Translations under genes and position numbers: made by a program | Notes under the pieces: generated by a model | The model's database searches: none | Seen by the model: the letters and a program-made list of their open reading frames with translations, nothing else | What the model was told of the DNA's origin: nothing | Assembly (NCBI RefSeq): GCF_002531725.1 | Contig: NZ_NWSQ01000005.1 | Location: 372,001 to 436,000 of the forward strand | From: Rhizobium sp. L43 | GTDB lineage: Bacteria; Pseudomonadota; Alphaproteobacteria; Rhizobiales; Rhizobiaceae | Length of the DNA stretch: 64,000 nucleotides | Direction of reading: 5' to 3' | Shown here: in pieces, positions 1 to 8,940 of the stretch | How the letters are laid out: every line of letters begins with the position of its first letter | Numbering within the stretch: position 1 is the stretch's first letter

Positions 1-1567
<1,567 letters not shown>

Positions 1568-1568
<1 letters not shown>

Positions 1569-1807
1569 TGAGCGACGCGCTGGACGAGATATTCTGCTGC
1601 GACTCCCTGAAAGGGGTCGTGGCGGATCTTCCGGAACCAGCCGCGCCGACCATTTATCGCGCCGATAACGGTGTGCTGATGATGGTGGTGGGGCTGGTCC
1701 AGAGCGAGGAAGGCCTCGGTTATCTCGACCAAGCGATAATGCACTGCCCGTTCTGCGGGACTAAATTGCAAGATGCGAAAGCCATAGCCGAGAAGGTAAG
1801 TCACTGA
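1568..1807 (+). CDS. small zinc-ribbon-like protein inside the atp operon
   Basis: A 79-residue protein of unknown function placed between atpD and atpC. Its start overlaps the atpD stop by one base (TAATG) and its stop overlaps the atpC start by one base (TGATG), so it is locked into the operon and very probably translated. It has a FCCDS pair of cysteines near residue 10 and an HCPFCGTKL motif near residues 58-66, which looks like one knuckle of a zinc ribbon. There is no signal peptide or clear membrane segment. Codon use matches the neighbours. I do not recognise a function; an assembly or regulatory role in ATP synthase is only a guess from position. Confidence 0.85.
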
Positions 1808-2214
1808 TGGCTGACAATTTCAACTTTGAGCTCGTTTCGCCGGAGCGTCTGCTGCTGTCGGAGATGGTGACCGAGGTCGTCATCCCCGCGACGGAAGGCG
1901 AGATGACGGTCATGGCAAACCATGCGCCGACGATGACGACGATCAAGCCGGGTGTCGTGAGCGTGCGTTCGGCCTCCGGCAAAAAGCAGGACTACGTGGT
2001 GTTCGGCGGTTTCGCCGATATCCTGCCGACCGGCTGCACTCTGCTTGCCGAATCCGCGGTTCCGGTCGAGGAACTGCACAAGGACGAGCTGACCCGCCGC
2101 ATCGAGGCCGCCCGCAAGGAGCTCGAACATGCCGAGCTGCACGAGCACAAGTCGAAGCTCGAGCACTTCATCATGGAACTGACGCATCTGCGCGGCGTCG
2201 TCCAACAGGATTGA
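1807..2214 (+). CDS. atpC: ATP synthase F1 epsilon subunit
   Basis: Epsilon subunit of F1, which binds the gamma shaft and can inhibit ATP hydrolysis. The 135-residue protein starts MADNFNFELVSPERLL and has the N-terminal beta-sandwich segment with TEGEMTVMANHAPTMT, typical of the family, followed by a charged helical C terminus rich in E, K and H. It is the last gene of the operon: its ATG overlaps the previous stop and a strong terminator hairpin begins 22 bases after its stop. Confidence 0.97.
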   Translation: MADNFNFELVSPERLLLSEMVTEVVIPATEGEMTVMANHAPTMTTIKPGVVSVRSASGKKQDYVVFGGFADILPTGCTLLAESAVPVEELHKDELTRRIEAARKELEHAELHEHKSKLEHFIMELTHLRGVVQQD

Positions 2215-2235
2215 TCGCAACCGACCGCGACGATC

Positions 2236-2263
2236 AAAGGCGGCTGCAACAGCCGCCTTTTTT
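2236..2263 (+). terminator. Rho-independent terminator of the atp operon
   Basis: Perfect ten-base stem AAAGGCGGCT / AGCCGCCTTT with a five-base loop (GCAAC), followed directly by T residues. It lies just after atpC. The opposite strand also ends in a short T tract, so it may serve the convergent gene at 2352-3089 as well. Confidence 0.9.
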
Positions 2264-2351
2264 GTGTCTGTTCACCTGTGGGATAGGGCAGAGGGCGGCC
2301 ATCGGGCGGGCGCCATGAACCGCCTACCTCTGGCAGCGATAGCGGATCATC

Positions 2352-3089
2352 TCAGAAGCCGGTGCCGCCGCGCAGCTCGATGACGATCGTCTTGAACAAT
2401 ATCTTCAAGTCGAGCAGCAGGCTGAAATTCCTGACATAATAAATATCGCAGGCGATGCGGGCGCGGGCTTGAAGCGGTCGCGCCGTCGGGCCGCGCCATC
2501 CGCGTGTCTGCGCAAGACCGGTAATGCCGGGACGCATGATGTGGCGGTGATGATAGTCGGGCACCAGTTCTTCGTAGAGCCGGCCGGCTGCCCGCATGTT
2601 GATGGCGTGGCAGCGCGGGCCGACCAGCGACATGTCGCCCCTGAGGACGTTCAGAAGCTGCGGCAGTTCGTCGATATTGGTCTTGCGGAGCATCGCGCCG
2701 ATGCCTGTCACCCGGCTGTCGCCCTTGACCGTCTGTTGGATGCCGCTCGGATCGCAAGCTTCGGCGCGCATCGTTCGGAACTTGAAGACCGTGATCTTCT
2801 GGCCGTTCAGTCCCCAGCGGATCTGGCGGAAAAACACTGGTCCGCCGTCGTCGAGCTTGATGAAGAGCGCGATCGCCAGAAAAAACGGCAACAGGACGAT
2901 GAGGGCGCTGACCGAGGCGACGATGTCGATCAAACGCTTCACGCTGAGCTGCCCAGCCATCTTTCTTTCAACAAGGGAAAAGCTCTCGGGCTGGCGAATG
3001 TTGGAATTCGCGATAACCAGGGACCCGATTTTGTCCTGACGCCGAGACGCATCGAAGCGTGAATTCGTCTTCGAAGTAAAAGCATTCAT
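2352..3089 (-). CDS. sugar-phosphate transferase, ExoY/WcaJ family (exopolysaccharide priming)
   Basis: Bacterial sugar transferase that moves a hexose-1-phosphate from a nucleotide sugar to undecaprenyl phosphate, the first step of exopolysaccharide or O-antigen repeat-unit synthesis at the inner membrane. The 245-residue protein has one hydrophobic segment (about residues 54-77, rich in V, L and F) followed by the cytosolic catalytic domain with KFRTMR, DELPQLLNVLRGDMSLVGPR and PGITGLAQ motifs. About 50 polar residues precede the membrane segment, slightly longer than the shortest members such as ExoY. The substrate sugar cannot be told from sequence. It lies downstream of an acyltransferase gene on the same strand, so both may decorate a surface polysaccharide. 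Confidence 0.88.
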   Translation of the reverse strand: MNAFTSKTNSRFDASRRQDKIGSLVIANSNIRQPESFSLVERKMAGQLSVKRLIDIVASVSALIVLLPFFLAIALFIKLDDGGPVFFRQIRWGLNGQKITVFKFRTMRAEACDPSGIQQTVKGDSRVTGIGAMLRKTNIDELPQLLNVLRGDMSLVGPRCHAINMRAAGRLYEELVPDYHHRHIMRPGITGLAQTRGWRGPTARPLQARARIACDIYYVRNFSLLLDLKILFKTIVIELRGGTGF

Positions 3090-3256
3090 TACGCAAGGCC
3101 CACAAGTTTAGATGCGATACTGAACGGCACAGAGACAGATACATGGTCACGTATCGTTTGTCATCGGTATAATTAAGAATTCCGTAACCCTAAAGAAGCC
3201 AAAAATGGGAGTATTGCCCGTTAACCTTAATGCCTGTAGTTGAAGTCGCGGGAGAT

Positions 3257-4477
3257 TTATACTTTGAAAGGAGTAGCCCGATTGGATTGACGGGATGTCA
3301 GGCGGTTTCCAAAATCGATCGCCGGTTTTTCCAGCAGGGTGTAGCTGAGGCTTGCAACCAGGAGCACCAGCCCTGCCGCCAGACCGCAAGACTGCAGCCA
3401 GCCGGTGACGACATTTTCCGAGGCAGCGCCGAACGAGCCGGGGTCGAGCCTCTGGATCAATATCAGGATGATCTCCTGCCAGATATAGATGCCGAAGGAG
3501 ATCTTGGCGATATAGCGGACAGGAGCGTTGTCGAGCAGCCGGCCCAGATATTGCGAATGGCACAGCGAAACGAGCGCCGTTGCGATTGCCAGCGGAAAAA
3601 CCGGGAAGCCATAGGGGATTTCGAGCCAGCCATAAGCTTCGGGGGTGCCGCCGGGCGATATGACGAGGCGGTAGCCGGCAATGGCGAGGGCCAGCAGCGC
3701 TGCGGCATCGAACCGGGAGGACGGCCTTCTTGGGAGCATGACCTCGACGCCGGCGGCCAGCGCGCCGAGCGCGAAGACGGCGAAGAAGCCGATCGGATTA
3801 TAGCGCGGCATCCACTCCTTCGCCCCGCCCTGCAGGCCGTATTGCCAGCCGCGTCCGATGTCGTCGAGCGGAAACAAGGTGAGGATCAGCAGATGGGCGA
3901 GGAGCACTCCCGTGACGACGCATAGCCAGGCGAAGCGGGCAAGCAGCGGGCGCTGTCTGAGGACGGGCAAACGAAACAGCAGGAGAAAGCAGAGCGGCAG
4001 CAGCACATAGCTGGTGACCTCGAAGGGAATCGACCAAAGCGGGCCGTCGGTCTCGACAGGAAAGAGCGTGCGCCAATGCCACTGGCTCATGAACAGCAGC
4101 CCGGAGAGGTAGCGGAGCACCAGCTCCGGCGTCAGCGGCAGGGCAAGCAGCGTCAGGCTGAGGGCGAAGCCGATGGTGGCAGCGAACCAGAAGCCCGGAG
4201 CGATGCGCGCCGCCCTACGGATCGTGTAGTGACGGAGGCTCGGCATGTTGCTGCCGTCGTCGAGCGCGCGCCAGAAGGGGTGGGCAAGAAGAAAGCCGCT
4301 GAGCACGAAGAAGATGGCGACGCCGAAATTGCCGAAGCGGAGGATGTTTGCGGTCGGCGCCAGTTCGTCGGGAATTCTGCGCATATCCAGCCGCAGCGCG
4401 AAGTGGTGGGCGAGCACCAGCAGACAGGCCGTCGCGCGCAGAAAGTCCGCTCCGGCCAGTCTCTCCTGTTGTCGCAT
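3257..4477 (-). CDS. membrane acyltransferase (acyltransferase 3, OafA/ExoZ type)
   Basis: Integral membrane O-acyltransferase of the acyltransferase-3 family, 406 residues. The start reads GADFLRATACLLVLAHHFAL, the family's first transmembrane helix with the conserved His pair, followed by GNFGVAIFFVLSGFLLAHPF, another family hallmark; about ten hydrophobic segments follow. Members transfer acetyl or succinyl groups from acyl-CoA to surface sugars. It is 167 bases upstream of a sugar-phosphate transferase gene in the same direction, so modification of the same polysaccharide is a reasonable inference. The donor and acceptor are unknown. Confidence 0.85.
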   Translation of the reverse strand: MRQQERLAGADFLRATACLLVLAHHFALRLDMRRIPDELAPTANILRFGNFGVAIFFVLSGFLLAHPFWRALDDGSNMPSLRHYTIRRAARIAPGFWFAATIGFALSLTLLALPLTPELVLRYLSGLLFMSQWHWRTLFPVETDGPLWSIPFEVTSYVLLPLCFLLLFRLPVLRQRPLLARFAWLCVVTGVLLAHLLILTLFPLDDIGRGWQYGLQGGAKEWMPRYNPIGFFAVFALGALAAGVEVMLPRRPSSRFDAAALLALAIAGYRLVISPGGTPEAYGWLEIPYGFPVFPLAIATALVSLCHSQYLGRLLDNAPVRYIAKISFGIYIWQEIILILIQRLDPGSFGAASENVVTGWLQSCGLAAGLVLLVASLSYTLLEKPAIDFGNRLTSRQSNRATPFKV

Positions 4478-4495
4478 CTGATCTCCCGCCCTGCC

Positions 4496-4652
4496 CTAAA
4501 GCGCGTCGCGATCTTTCAGATTCGCGTAGCCCGCACTTTAGGTCTTTGTTTTTCGCATGTCGTTGGCGCAAAACCGCTGCACACTTTTGCGCGACATGCT
4601 TTGGAGCATGATGCCGAAAAGTGTGAGCGGTTTTCGGGCGGCATCATGCTCC
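4496..4652. repeat. composite intergenic palindromic repeat (three modules, RIME-like)
   Basis: Three adjacent modules fill the gap between two leftward genes. Module one (4496-4541) has inverted ends CTAAAGCG / CGCACTTTAG. Module two (about 4555-4602, GCATGTCGTTGGCGCAAAAC onward) recurs inverted at 10852-10900. Module three (4604-4652) has GAGCATGATGCCGAAAAGTG and inverted ends, and recurs at 5728-5779 and, inverted, at 9574-9626. This is the pattern of the Rhizobium intergenic mosaic elements (RIME); the name is assigned from memory. Confidence 0.75.
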
Positions 4653-4697
4653 GGACTTTGCAGCGGAAAGCTGCGACGGGCAAGGCAGGCGTTGGGC

Positions 4698-5708
4698 TCA
4701 GTCGAGAAGTTCGTTGGTATAATAGGTGGAAAAGTCCGGCTTCTCCTTAAGTGCGGCGCCATTCGCATCGACCAGAATGCCATTCTCGAGCAGGAAGCCG
4801 CCCAGGGCCTCGGCCTTTGCCGGGTCGAGCTTACCGATCACGCCGGCCTCGGATTTCAGGAAGTGCCCCTCGATCAGTGCCTTCTGCGAGGCCTTGACCA
4901 GGTCCGTATTCATCAGTGCGCCGTTGCTTCCCGAGATCAGCAGGTCGCAGGCTTCATCGGGATGGTCGACGGAGTAGGCATAGCCCTTTCGGGTGGCCTG
5001 GATGAAGGCGCGGGCGTGTTCCCGGTTTGCCGAGAGATAGGCGTCGCTGGAGACGATGACCGTCGTCTGCTCGTCGGGAATGCCATAATCGGAATAGTGG
5101 AAGCGGCCGATCTTCCGGTTTTCCAACTCGGCGGCGATGCCTTCCCAGGTGTAGATCTCCAGCGTGAAATCGATCGAGCCATTGTCCAGCGCCTCGTAGG
5201 CGGAGGTGCCGAGGGTGACGGTCTTGACGTCGCCCTTGCCGCCGTCATTGCGGATCATCGCGGAGATCAGCGCGCTCTCCCAGGTGCCGCCGAAGCCGCC
5301 ATAGGTCTTGCCGTCGAGATCCTTAGGGCTCTTGATGTCGTCGCGTCCGCCCTTGAAGATCAGCCGCGCAGTTTCCGTCTGAACGACGCCATAGACCATC
5401 TTCACGTCACCGCCGCCGGCGCGCTGGGTGAGGGTCTCGATTTCGCTGCTGATGCCGAAATCGGCAACGCCGTTCGACACCAGCGTTCCGGCGCTGGTAT
5501 CGGTGAAGGGAAGGATTTCGACATCGAGGCCGGCATCGGCATAGAAGCCCTTGGCCTTGGCGACATAGAGGCCGATATGGTTGGTGTTGGGCGTCCAGTC
5601 GAGCGCGATGCGGACCTTTGCGGGCGCCGATTGGGCGAAGGCGGCGCGGCCGGCAAGGCTTGCCGCGAGGGCGGCGAAGATCGTCTGGCGGCGGGTGAGA
5701 AGCAGCAT
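4698..5708 (-). CDS. thiY: thiamine-pyrimidine precursor ABC transporter, periplasmic binding protein (ThiY/NMT1 family)
   Basis: Periplasmic solute-binding protein for a thiamine pyrimidine precursor (formylaminopyrimidine or hydroxymethylpyrimidine). The 336-residue protein begins with a signal peptide containing a twin-arginine-like TRRQTIF and cleavage near RAAFA-QS. The mature start has DWTPNTNHIGLYVAKAKGFY, the NMT1/THI5-like signature. It is the last gene of a leftward operon led by a TPP riboswitch, a YkoF-like protein, a permease and an ATPase, which supports the substrate. A mosaic repeat separates it from the ATPase gene, so its expression may differ from the genes before it. Confidence 0.88.
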   Translation of the reverse strand: MLLLTRRQTIFAALAASLAGRAAFAQSAPAKVRIALDWTPNTNHIGLYVAKAKGFYADAGLDVEILPFTDTSAGTLVSNGVADFGISSEIETLTQRAGGGDVKMVYGVVQTETARLIFKGGRDDIKSPKDLDGKTYGGFGGTWESALISAMIRNDGGKGDVKTVTLGTSAYEALDNGSIDFTLEIYTWEGIAAELENRKIGRFHYSDYGIPDEQTTVIVSSDAYLSANREHARAFIQATRKGYAYSVDHPDEACDLLISGSNGALMNTDLVKASQKALIEGHFLKSEAGVIGKLDPAKAEALGGFLLENGILVDANGAALKEKPDFSTYYTNELLD

Positions 5709-5727
5709 AGTGACCTCCTCAGGTCTC

Positions 5728-5840
5728 TAGAGCATGATGCCGAAAAGTGTGAGCGGTTTTCTCATGACATCATGCTCTAACTCTTTAAATTAGAACAGGA
5801 TTCAGATTTTGGGCCGACCGGCCTAAAATCATCCTGTTCT
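5728..5840. repeat. two-module mosaic repeat, copy A (inside the thiamine operon)
   Basis: Module one (5728-5779, inverted ends AGAGCATGATG / CATCATGCTCT) is followed by module two (5791-5840, inverted ends AGAACAGGAT / ATCCTGTTCT). The same two modules, in reverse complement and with the same internal spacing, lie at 9511-9626. Length and paired-palindrome structure match RIME1-type elements of Rhizobium. Module two is translated: it encodes the last residues of the ABC ATPase at 5777-6589. Confidence 0.85.
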
Positions 5841-6589
5841 AGCGGATGAAGCAGGGTTTGCAGGATTTCGGTTTCGATCGCCTGGGCCGCCGGCGAGCCG
5901 AGGTCGGCAATGCTTCTCGGGCGCGGCAGGGGAACGCGGAATTCGCGGATGATACGCGCCGGGCGGGCCGAAAGCACGTAGATCCGGTCGGAGAGGAACA
6001 CCGCCTCGCGAACGTCGTGGGTGATCAGCAACGCCGTCCAGCGGTGTTCGGTCCACATGCCCTGCAGCCATTCCTGGATCTGCGTGCGCGTCAGCGCGTC
6101 GAGCGCGCCGAAGGGCTCGTCGAGCAGCAGCATGTCCTGGGTCTGGACGACGGTGCGCAGCAGCGCGGCCCGCTGGCGCATGCCGCCGGAGAGTTCGGCG
6201 GGATAGTGGTGTTCGAAGCCGGCAAGACCGAAGCTCTCGAACAAAGGCGCCACAGTGGCGCGGGCCGCGCGACGGCTCATGCCTTTCACCTCGAGGCCGA
6301 GTGCCGCATTGTCGATGATCCGGCGCCAGGGCATCAGCGCATCGCGCTGCGGCATGAAGGCGAAGGAATGGGGCGCCTGTTCCAGCGGCGCGCCGTTGAA
6401 CAGCATGGTGCCGGAATCGGGGCGCAGCGCCTGGGTCAGCAATCGCAGCACCGTCGATTTTCCGGAGCCGGACGGGCCGACGATCGAAACGAATTCGCCG
6501 TCTGCGACCGTCAGCGAAATATCGCCCAGCACCTTCATACCGTCGAAGGACTTCGAGATATTGTTGAGTTCAACCATTGTGTCGGTCAT
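5777..6589 (-). CDS. thiZ: thiamine-pyrimidine precursor ABC transporter, ATP-binding protein
   Basis: ABC ATPase of the SsuB/TauB/ThiZ group, 270 residues from the ATG at 6589 (MTDTMVELNN). Walker A GPSGSGKST is at residues 38-46; the signature LSGGMRQRAAL and Walker B MLLLDEPFGALDAL follow. The start was chosen because it overlaps the permease stop by four bases (ATGA). The last 18 or so residues (from QDDFRPVGPK to the stop) are encoded by the mosaic repeat at 5791-5840, so the natural C terminus has been replaced or extended by repeat DNA. It acts with the permease at 6586-7392 and the binding protein at 4698-5708. Confidence 0.9.
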   Translation of the reverse strand: MTDTMVELNNISKSFDGMKVLGDISLTVADGEFVSIVGPSGSGKSTVLRLLTQALRPDSGTMLFNGAPLEQAPHSFAFMPQRDALMPWRRIIDNAALGLEVKGMSRRAARATVAPLFESFGLAGFEHHYPAELSGGMRQRAALLRTVVQTQDMLLLDEPFGALDALTRTQIQEWLQGMWTEHRWTALLITHDVREAVFLSDRIYVLSARPARIIREFRVPLPRPRSIADLGSPAAQAIETEILQTLLHPLEQDDFRPVGPKSESCSNLKS

Positions 6590-7392
6590 CGCCGCCGCTC
6601 CCCGGATGGCTGCCAGGGCATGACGAGGCGCTGGATCAAGAGCGTCAGCCCGAAGAGGCAAAGTGTCAACACGGCGCTGACGACGACGGCGGCGAGAACG
6701 AGATCGGGGCGGAAATTGTTCTTGGCGTTGAGGATATAGATGCCGAGGCCGCGGGCGGCGCCGGCATATTCGGCAAAGATCGCGCCGACGACGGCATAGG
6801 TGATCGAGATCCTGAGGCCGGCGAAGAAATAGGGCAACGAGGAAGGAAGCCGTGCCAGGCGGAAAATGCGCCAGCGGCTCGCCTTCATTGAATTCAGCAA
6901 TTCGGCGATGTCGCGGTCGGTCGATTCATAGCCCTGCAGCAAGGCCACGAGCAGCGGAAAGAAGGTGACGAGCGCCACCAGCAGGACCTTCGGCAACAGA
7001 CCGAAACCGAACCAGAGGACGACGAGGGGGGCGATCGCCACCAGCGGCAGGGTCTGGCTGGCGATGAAGATCGGCAGCAATGCCCGGCGCATGAAGGGCA
7101 TGAAATCCATCAGGATCGATGAGACGAAGGCGAAGGCAAGCGACAGCGCGAAACCGCCGAGTGTCGCGCCAAGCGTCGGCCAGGTGTTTGATATCAGCGC
7201 CTCGCGGTTCAGCCAGCCCTGGATGACGATGCGCGACGGCGCCGGCAGGATGGACGGCTTGATTCCGGAAAGATCGACATAGAGTTCCCAGGCCGCCAGA
7301 AAAGCGCAGCCGGCGAGCAGAGCGGGTATGCCCCGGCAGAGAGCGGTGCGGAGCGTGGCAAGACGCGAATCCGGTGGTGGTAGCGTTGTCAT
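6586..7392 (-). CDS. thiX: thiamine-pyrimidine precursor ABC transporter, permease
   Basis: Inner-membrane permease of the SsuC/TauC/ThiX type, 268 residues with about six hydrophobic segments. The family cytoplasmic loop that docks on the ATPase is seen around ELLNSMKASRWRIFRLARLP. The gene lies 10 bases after the YkoF-like gene and overlaps the ATPase gene by four bases, so the three are one transcript. Specificity is assigned from the TPP riboswitch upstream and the ThiY-like binding protein downstream, not from the permease itself. Confidence 0.87.
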   Translation of the reverse strand: MTTLPPPDSRLATLRTALCRGIPALLAGCAFLAAWELYVDLSGIKPSILPAPSRIVIQGWLNREALISNTWPTLGATLGGFALSLAFAFVSSILMDFMPFMRRALLPIFIASQTLPLVAIAPLVVLWFGFGLLPKVLLVALVTFFPLLVALLQGYESTDRDIAELLNSMKASRWRIFRLARLPSSLPYFFAGLRISITYAVVGAIFAEYAGAARGLGIYILNAKNNFRPDLVLAAVVVSAVLTLCLFGLTLLIQRLVMPWQPSGERRR

Positions 7393-7402
7393 CAGCGTTC
7401 GA

Positions 7403-8011
7403 TCAGGCTTTCGTCGGGCTGTTGGCCGACACCGTGATGTCGAGGGTTACATGACCCTCGGGGTCGCCGAAGCAATAGAAGGCCTCACGAATGGTTGCGA
7501 AGACGGGGCCGGCATCGCCAGAGAGCCTGGTGCAGAAATTCTTGGCGCGGTCGAAGGTGCCGGAGCGTTTCAGGAAGTCGATGCAACCATAGATCTCGTC
7601 CATATGGGTCCCGGTTCCCATGACATAGAGCGAGAATTGCGCAGCCGTCGGCTGTCCGGTTTCGGCGGTGATCTCAACGGCGGCAAGTGCTGCCGCTATA
7701 CGATCGGCAAGCGGTTCGGCCTGACCAAGGGAGGGATTGACGCCGCAGATGGCGTCGTCGGGCTCGCCGGGGCAGCCACGTGAAACGGCGGCGGACAGGA
7801 CGCAGTGCTCGCCGGTTTTTGCGGCAGCGACGAAAAGATCGTGCATGGCGGCGAAGAGAATGTCAGGCGGGCCGACCAGCAGCGTGGAGATGTCGTCGGT
7901 CTCGATGCGCAGCCGGTCGCGATAGGGATCGAGCGCCTTGACGGCATCGAGAATGATGCCGACGAAATTGCCGGACATCGGATAGAGTGACACTTGTGCG
8001 CCTGAAAACAT
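7403..8011 (-). CDS. YkoF-like thiamine/HMP-binding protein
   Basis: A 202-residue protein resembling YkoF, which in Bacillus binds thiamine with two ACT-like repeats and sits in an HMP/thiamine transport operon. The N-terminal half starts SGAQVSLYPMSGNFVGIILD and the second half has AAQFSLYVMGTGTHMDEIYG, so the two repeats are visible. No signal peptide, so it is cytosolic. It is the first gene after the TPP riboswitch and precedes thiX, thiZ and thiY. The ATG at 8011 follows GCGAGG at five bases and leads straight into the domain, so the start is firm. Confidence 0.85.
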   Translation of the reverse strand: MFSGAQVSLYPMSGNFVGIILDAVKALDPYRDRLRIETDDISTLLVGPPDILFAAMHDLFVAAAKTGEHCVLSAAVSRGCPGEPDDAICGVNPSLGQAEPLADRIAAALAAVEITAETGQPTAAQFSLYVMGTGTHMDEIYGCIDFLKRSGTFDRAKNFCTRLSGDAGPVFATIREAFYCFGDPEGHVTLDITVSANSPTKA

Positions 8012-8013
8012 CT

Positions 8014-8104
8014 GAACCTCGCTCCGCTGGCATTACCCAGATCAGCTTTGAAGGGTCCGGACGCTTGCGCCTCGCATCTCAGCCCCGGCGATACGGAGCT
8101 CCCC
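8014..8104 (-). promoter_or_regulatory. TPP riboswitch (THI element)
   Basis: Read on the minus strand, the segment shows the conserved THI element core: CTGAGA (8077-8082), ACCCTT (about 8049-8054) and CTGATCTGGGTAATGCCAG (8027-8045). Closing helix P1 is made by GCTCCG (8094-8099) and CGGAGC (8021-8026). The 3' strand of P1 ends directly against the GAGG Shine-Dalgarno sequence (8017-8020), which is five bases before the ATG of the YkoF-like gene. TPP binding should therefore reduce translation initiation directly. This controls the leftward uptake operon. Confidence 0.93.
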
Positions 8105-8203
8105 TGTTAATCGGCGCGGAAACTACCACCGGGGTTTTCTTCCCGCAACCGCAAAAATTGCCGACCCGTCCGCGTGGTCGGGATGCTGCCGGCATGATCG
8201 GAA

Positions 8204-8235
8204 AACACCCGGACGGAGGTTCCTGTCCGGGTGTT
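8204..8235 (-). terminator. terminator of the FMN reductase gene
   Basis: Perfect 11-base stem AACACCCGGAC / GTCCGGGTGTT with a ten-base loop; on the minus strand it is followed by TTTT-rich sequence. It lies 47 bases after the stop of the gene at 8282-8857. A second hairpin, GGTTCCGT / ACGGAACC, stands at 8242-8268 between the stop and this one. Together they insulate the reductase gene from the thiamine operon downstream. Confidence 0.8.
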
Positions 8236-8281
8236 CCCAAAGGTTCCGTACCTGCCGGGAACGGAACCGGAGCCCTTCGTC

Positions 8282-8857
8282 TCAGGCGGCGATATCGGCG
8301 TAGGGATGATTGCCGCGCGCGGTAATCAGCGCCCGTGTCCACCACTCCAGCCGCGCCATCATCCGGTCGAGCGCGTGCAGAGCGTCGCTCGGATCGTCGA
8401 GCCGTCCGGCGACGTCGAAGCGGCTCCATGGCGCGGAAAAGCTGACCGAATCGCGGACGGTGACGGCGTGGAGTTCCGCAAAGACGAGCCGCAGCTGCTC
8501 GACCGCGCGCAGGCCCCCTGATATGCCGCCATAGGAAACAAAGGCGACCGGCTTGCCCTGCCAGGGCTCGAAAAAGAGATCGATGAGCGACTTCAACGCG
8601 GCGGTGAAGCTGTGATTGTATTCCGGCGTGACGATGATGAAGGCGTCGGCCATGTCGAGCCGCCCGGCGAGCCTGTCGATTTCGGGGTGCGCCATGTCAC
8701 GGTTGGGCGGCAGCGCAAAATCCAGCGGGTCGATGATGTCGATATCGAATTGCGGGAAGCGGACGAGTTCCTGCGTCAGCCATTTGACCACCCGGTCACA
8801 GATGCGGCCCTTTCTGGTGCTGCCGTAGATCACCGCCAGCCTGATGGGTGTTTTCAT
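8282..8857 (-). CDS. NAD(P)H-dependent FMN reductase
   Basis: Flavodoxin-fold NAD(P)H:FMN/quinone reductase, 191 residues, cytosolic. The phosphate-binding loop GSTRKGR is at residues 12-18 and PEYNHSFTAALKSLID around residues 77-92 is the family motif for FMN binding. The ATG follows AAGGAG. It is transcribed divergently from soxR; the 83-base gap carries a sox box in a promoter with 19-base spacing that reads into this gene, so it is the likely SoxR target. A role in redox-cycler or quinone detoxification is inferred from that. Confidence 0.88.
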   Translation of the reverse strand: MKTPIRLAVIYGSTRKGRICDRVVKWLTQELVRFPQFDIDIIDPLDFALPPNRDMAHPEIDRLAGRLDMADAFIIVTPEYNHSFTAALKSLIDLFFEPWQGKPVAFVSYGGISGGLRAVEQLRLVFAELHAVTVRDSVSFSAPWSRFDVAGRLDDPSDALHALDRMMARLEWWTRALITARGNHPYADIAA

Positions 8858-8903
8858 GCGTCGCTCCTTCTCGCGATTGGACTTTACGATTGCTGGAGCA
8901 AGG

Positions 8904-8934
8904 CTTATAAAACCTCAACTAATATTGAGGTCAA
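8904..8934 (-). promoter_or_regulatory. SoxR-controlled promoter with sox box
   Basis: On the minus strand a -35 TTGACC (8934-8929) and a -10 TATAAG (8909-8904) are separated by 19 bases, the over-long spacing typical of MerR-family activators. The spacer holds a 20-base palindrome, ACCTCAA-CTAATA-TTGAGGT (8912-8931), very close to the known sox box. It drives the FMN reductase gene and overlaps the upstream region of soxR on the other strand, so SoxR may also limit its own expression. Confidence 0.88.
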
Positions 8935-8940
8935 GAGGCG

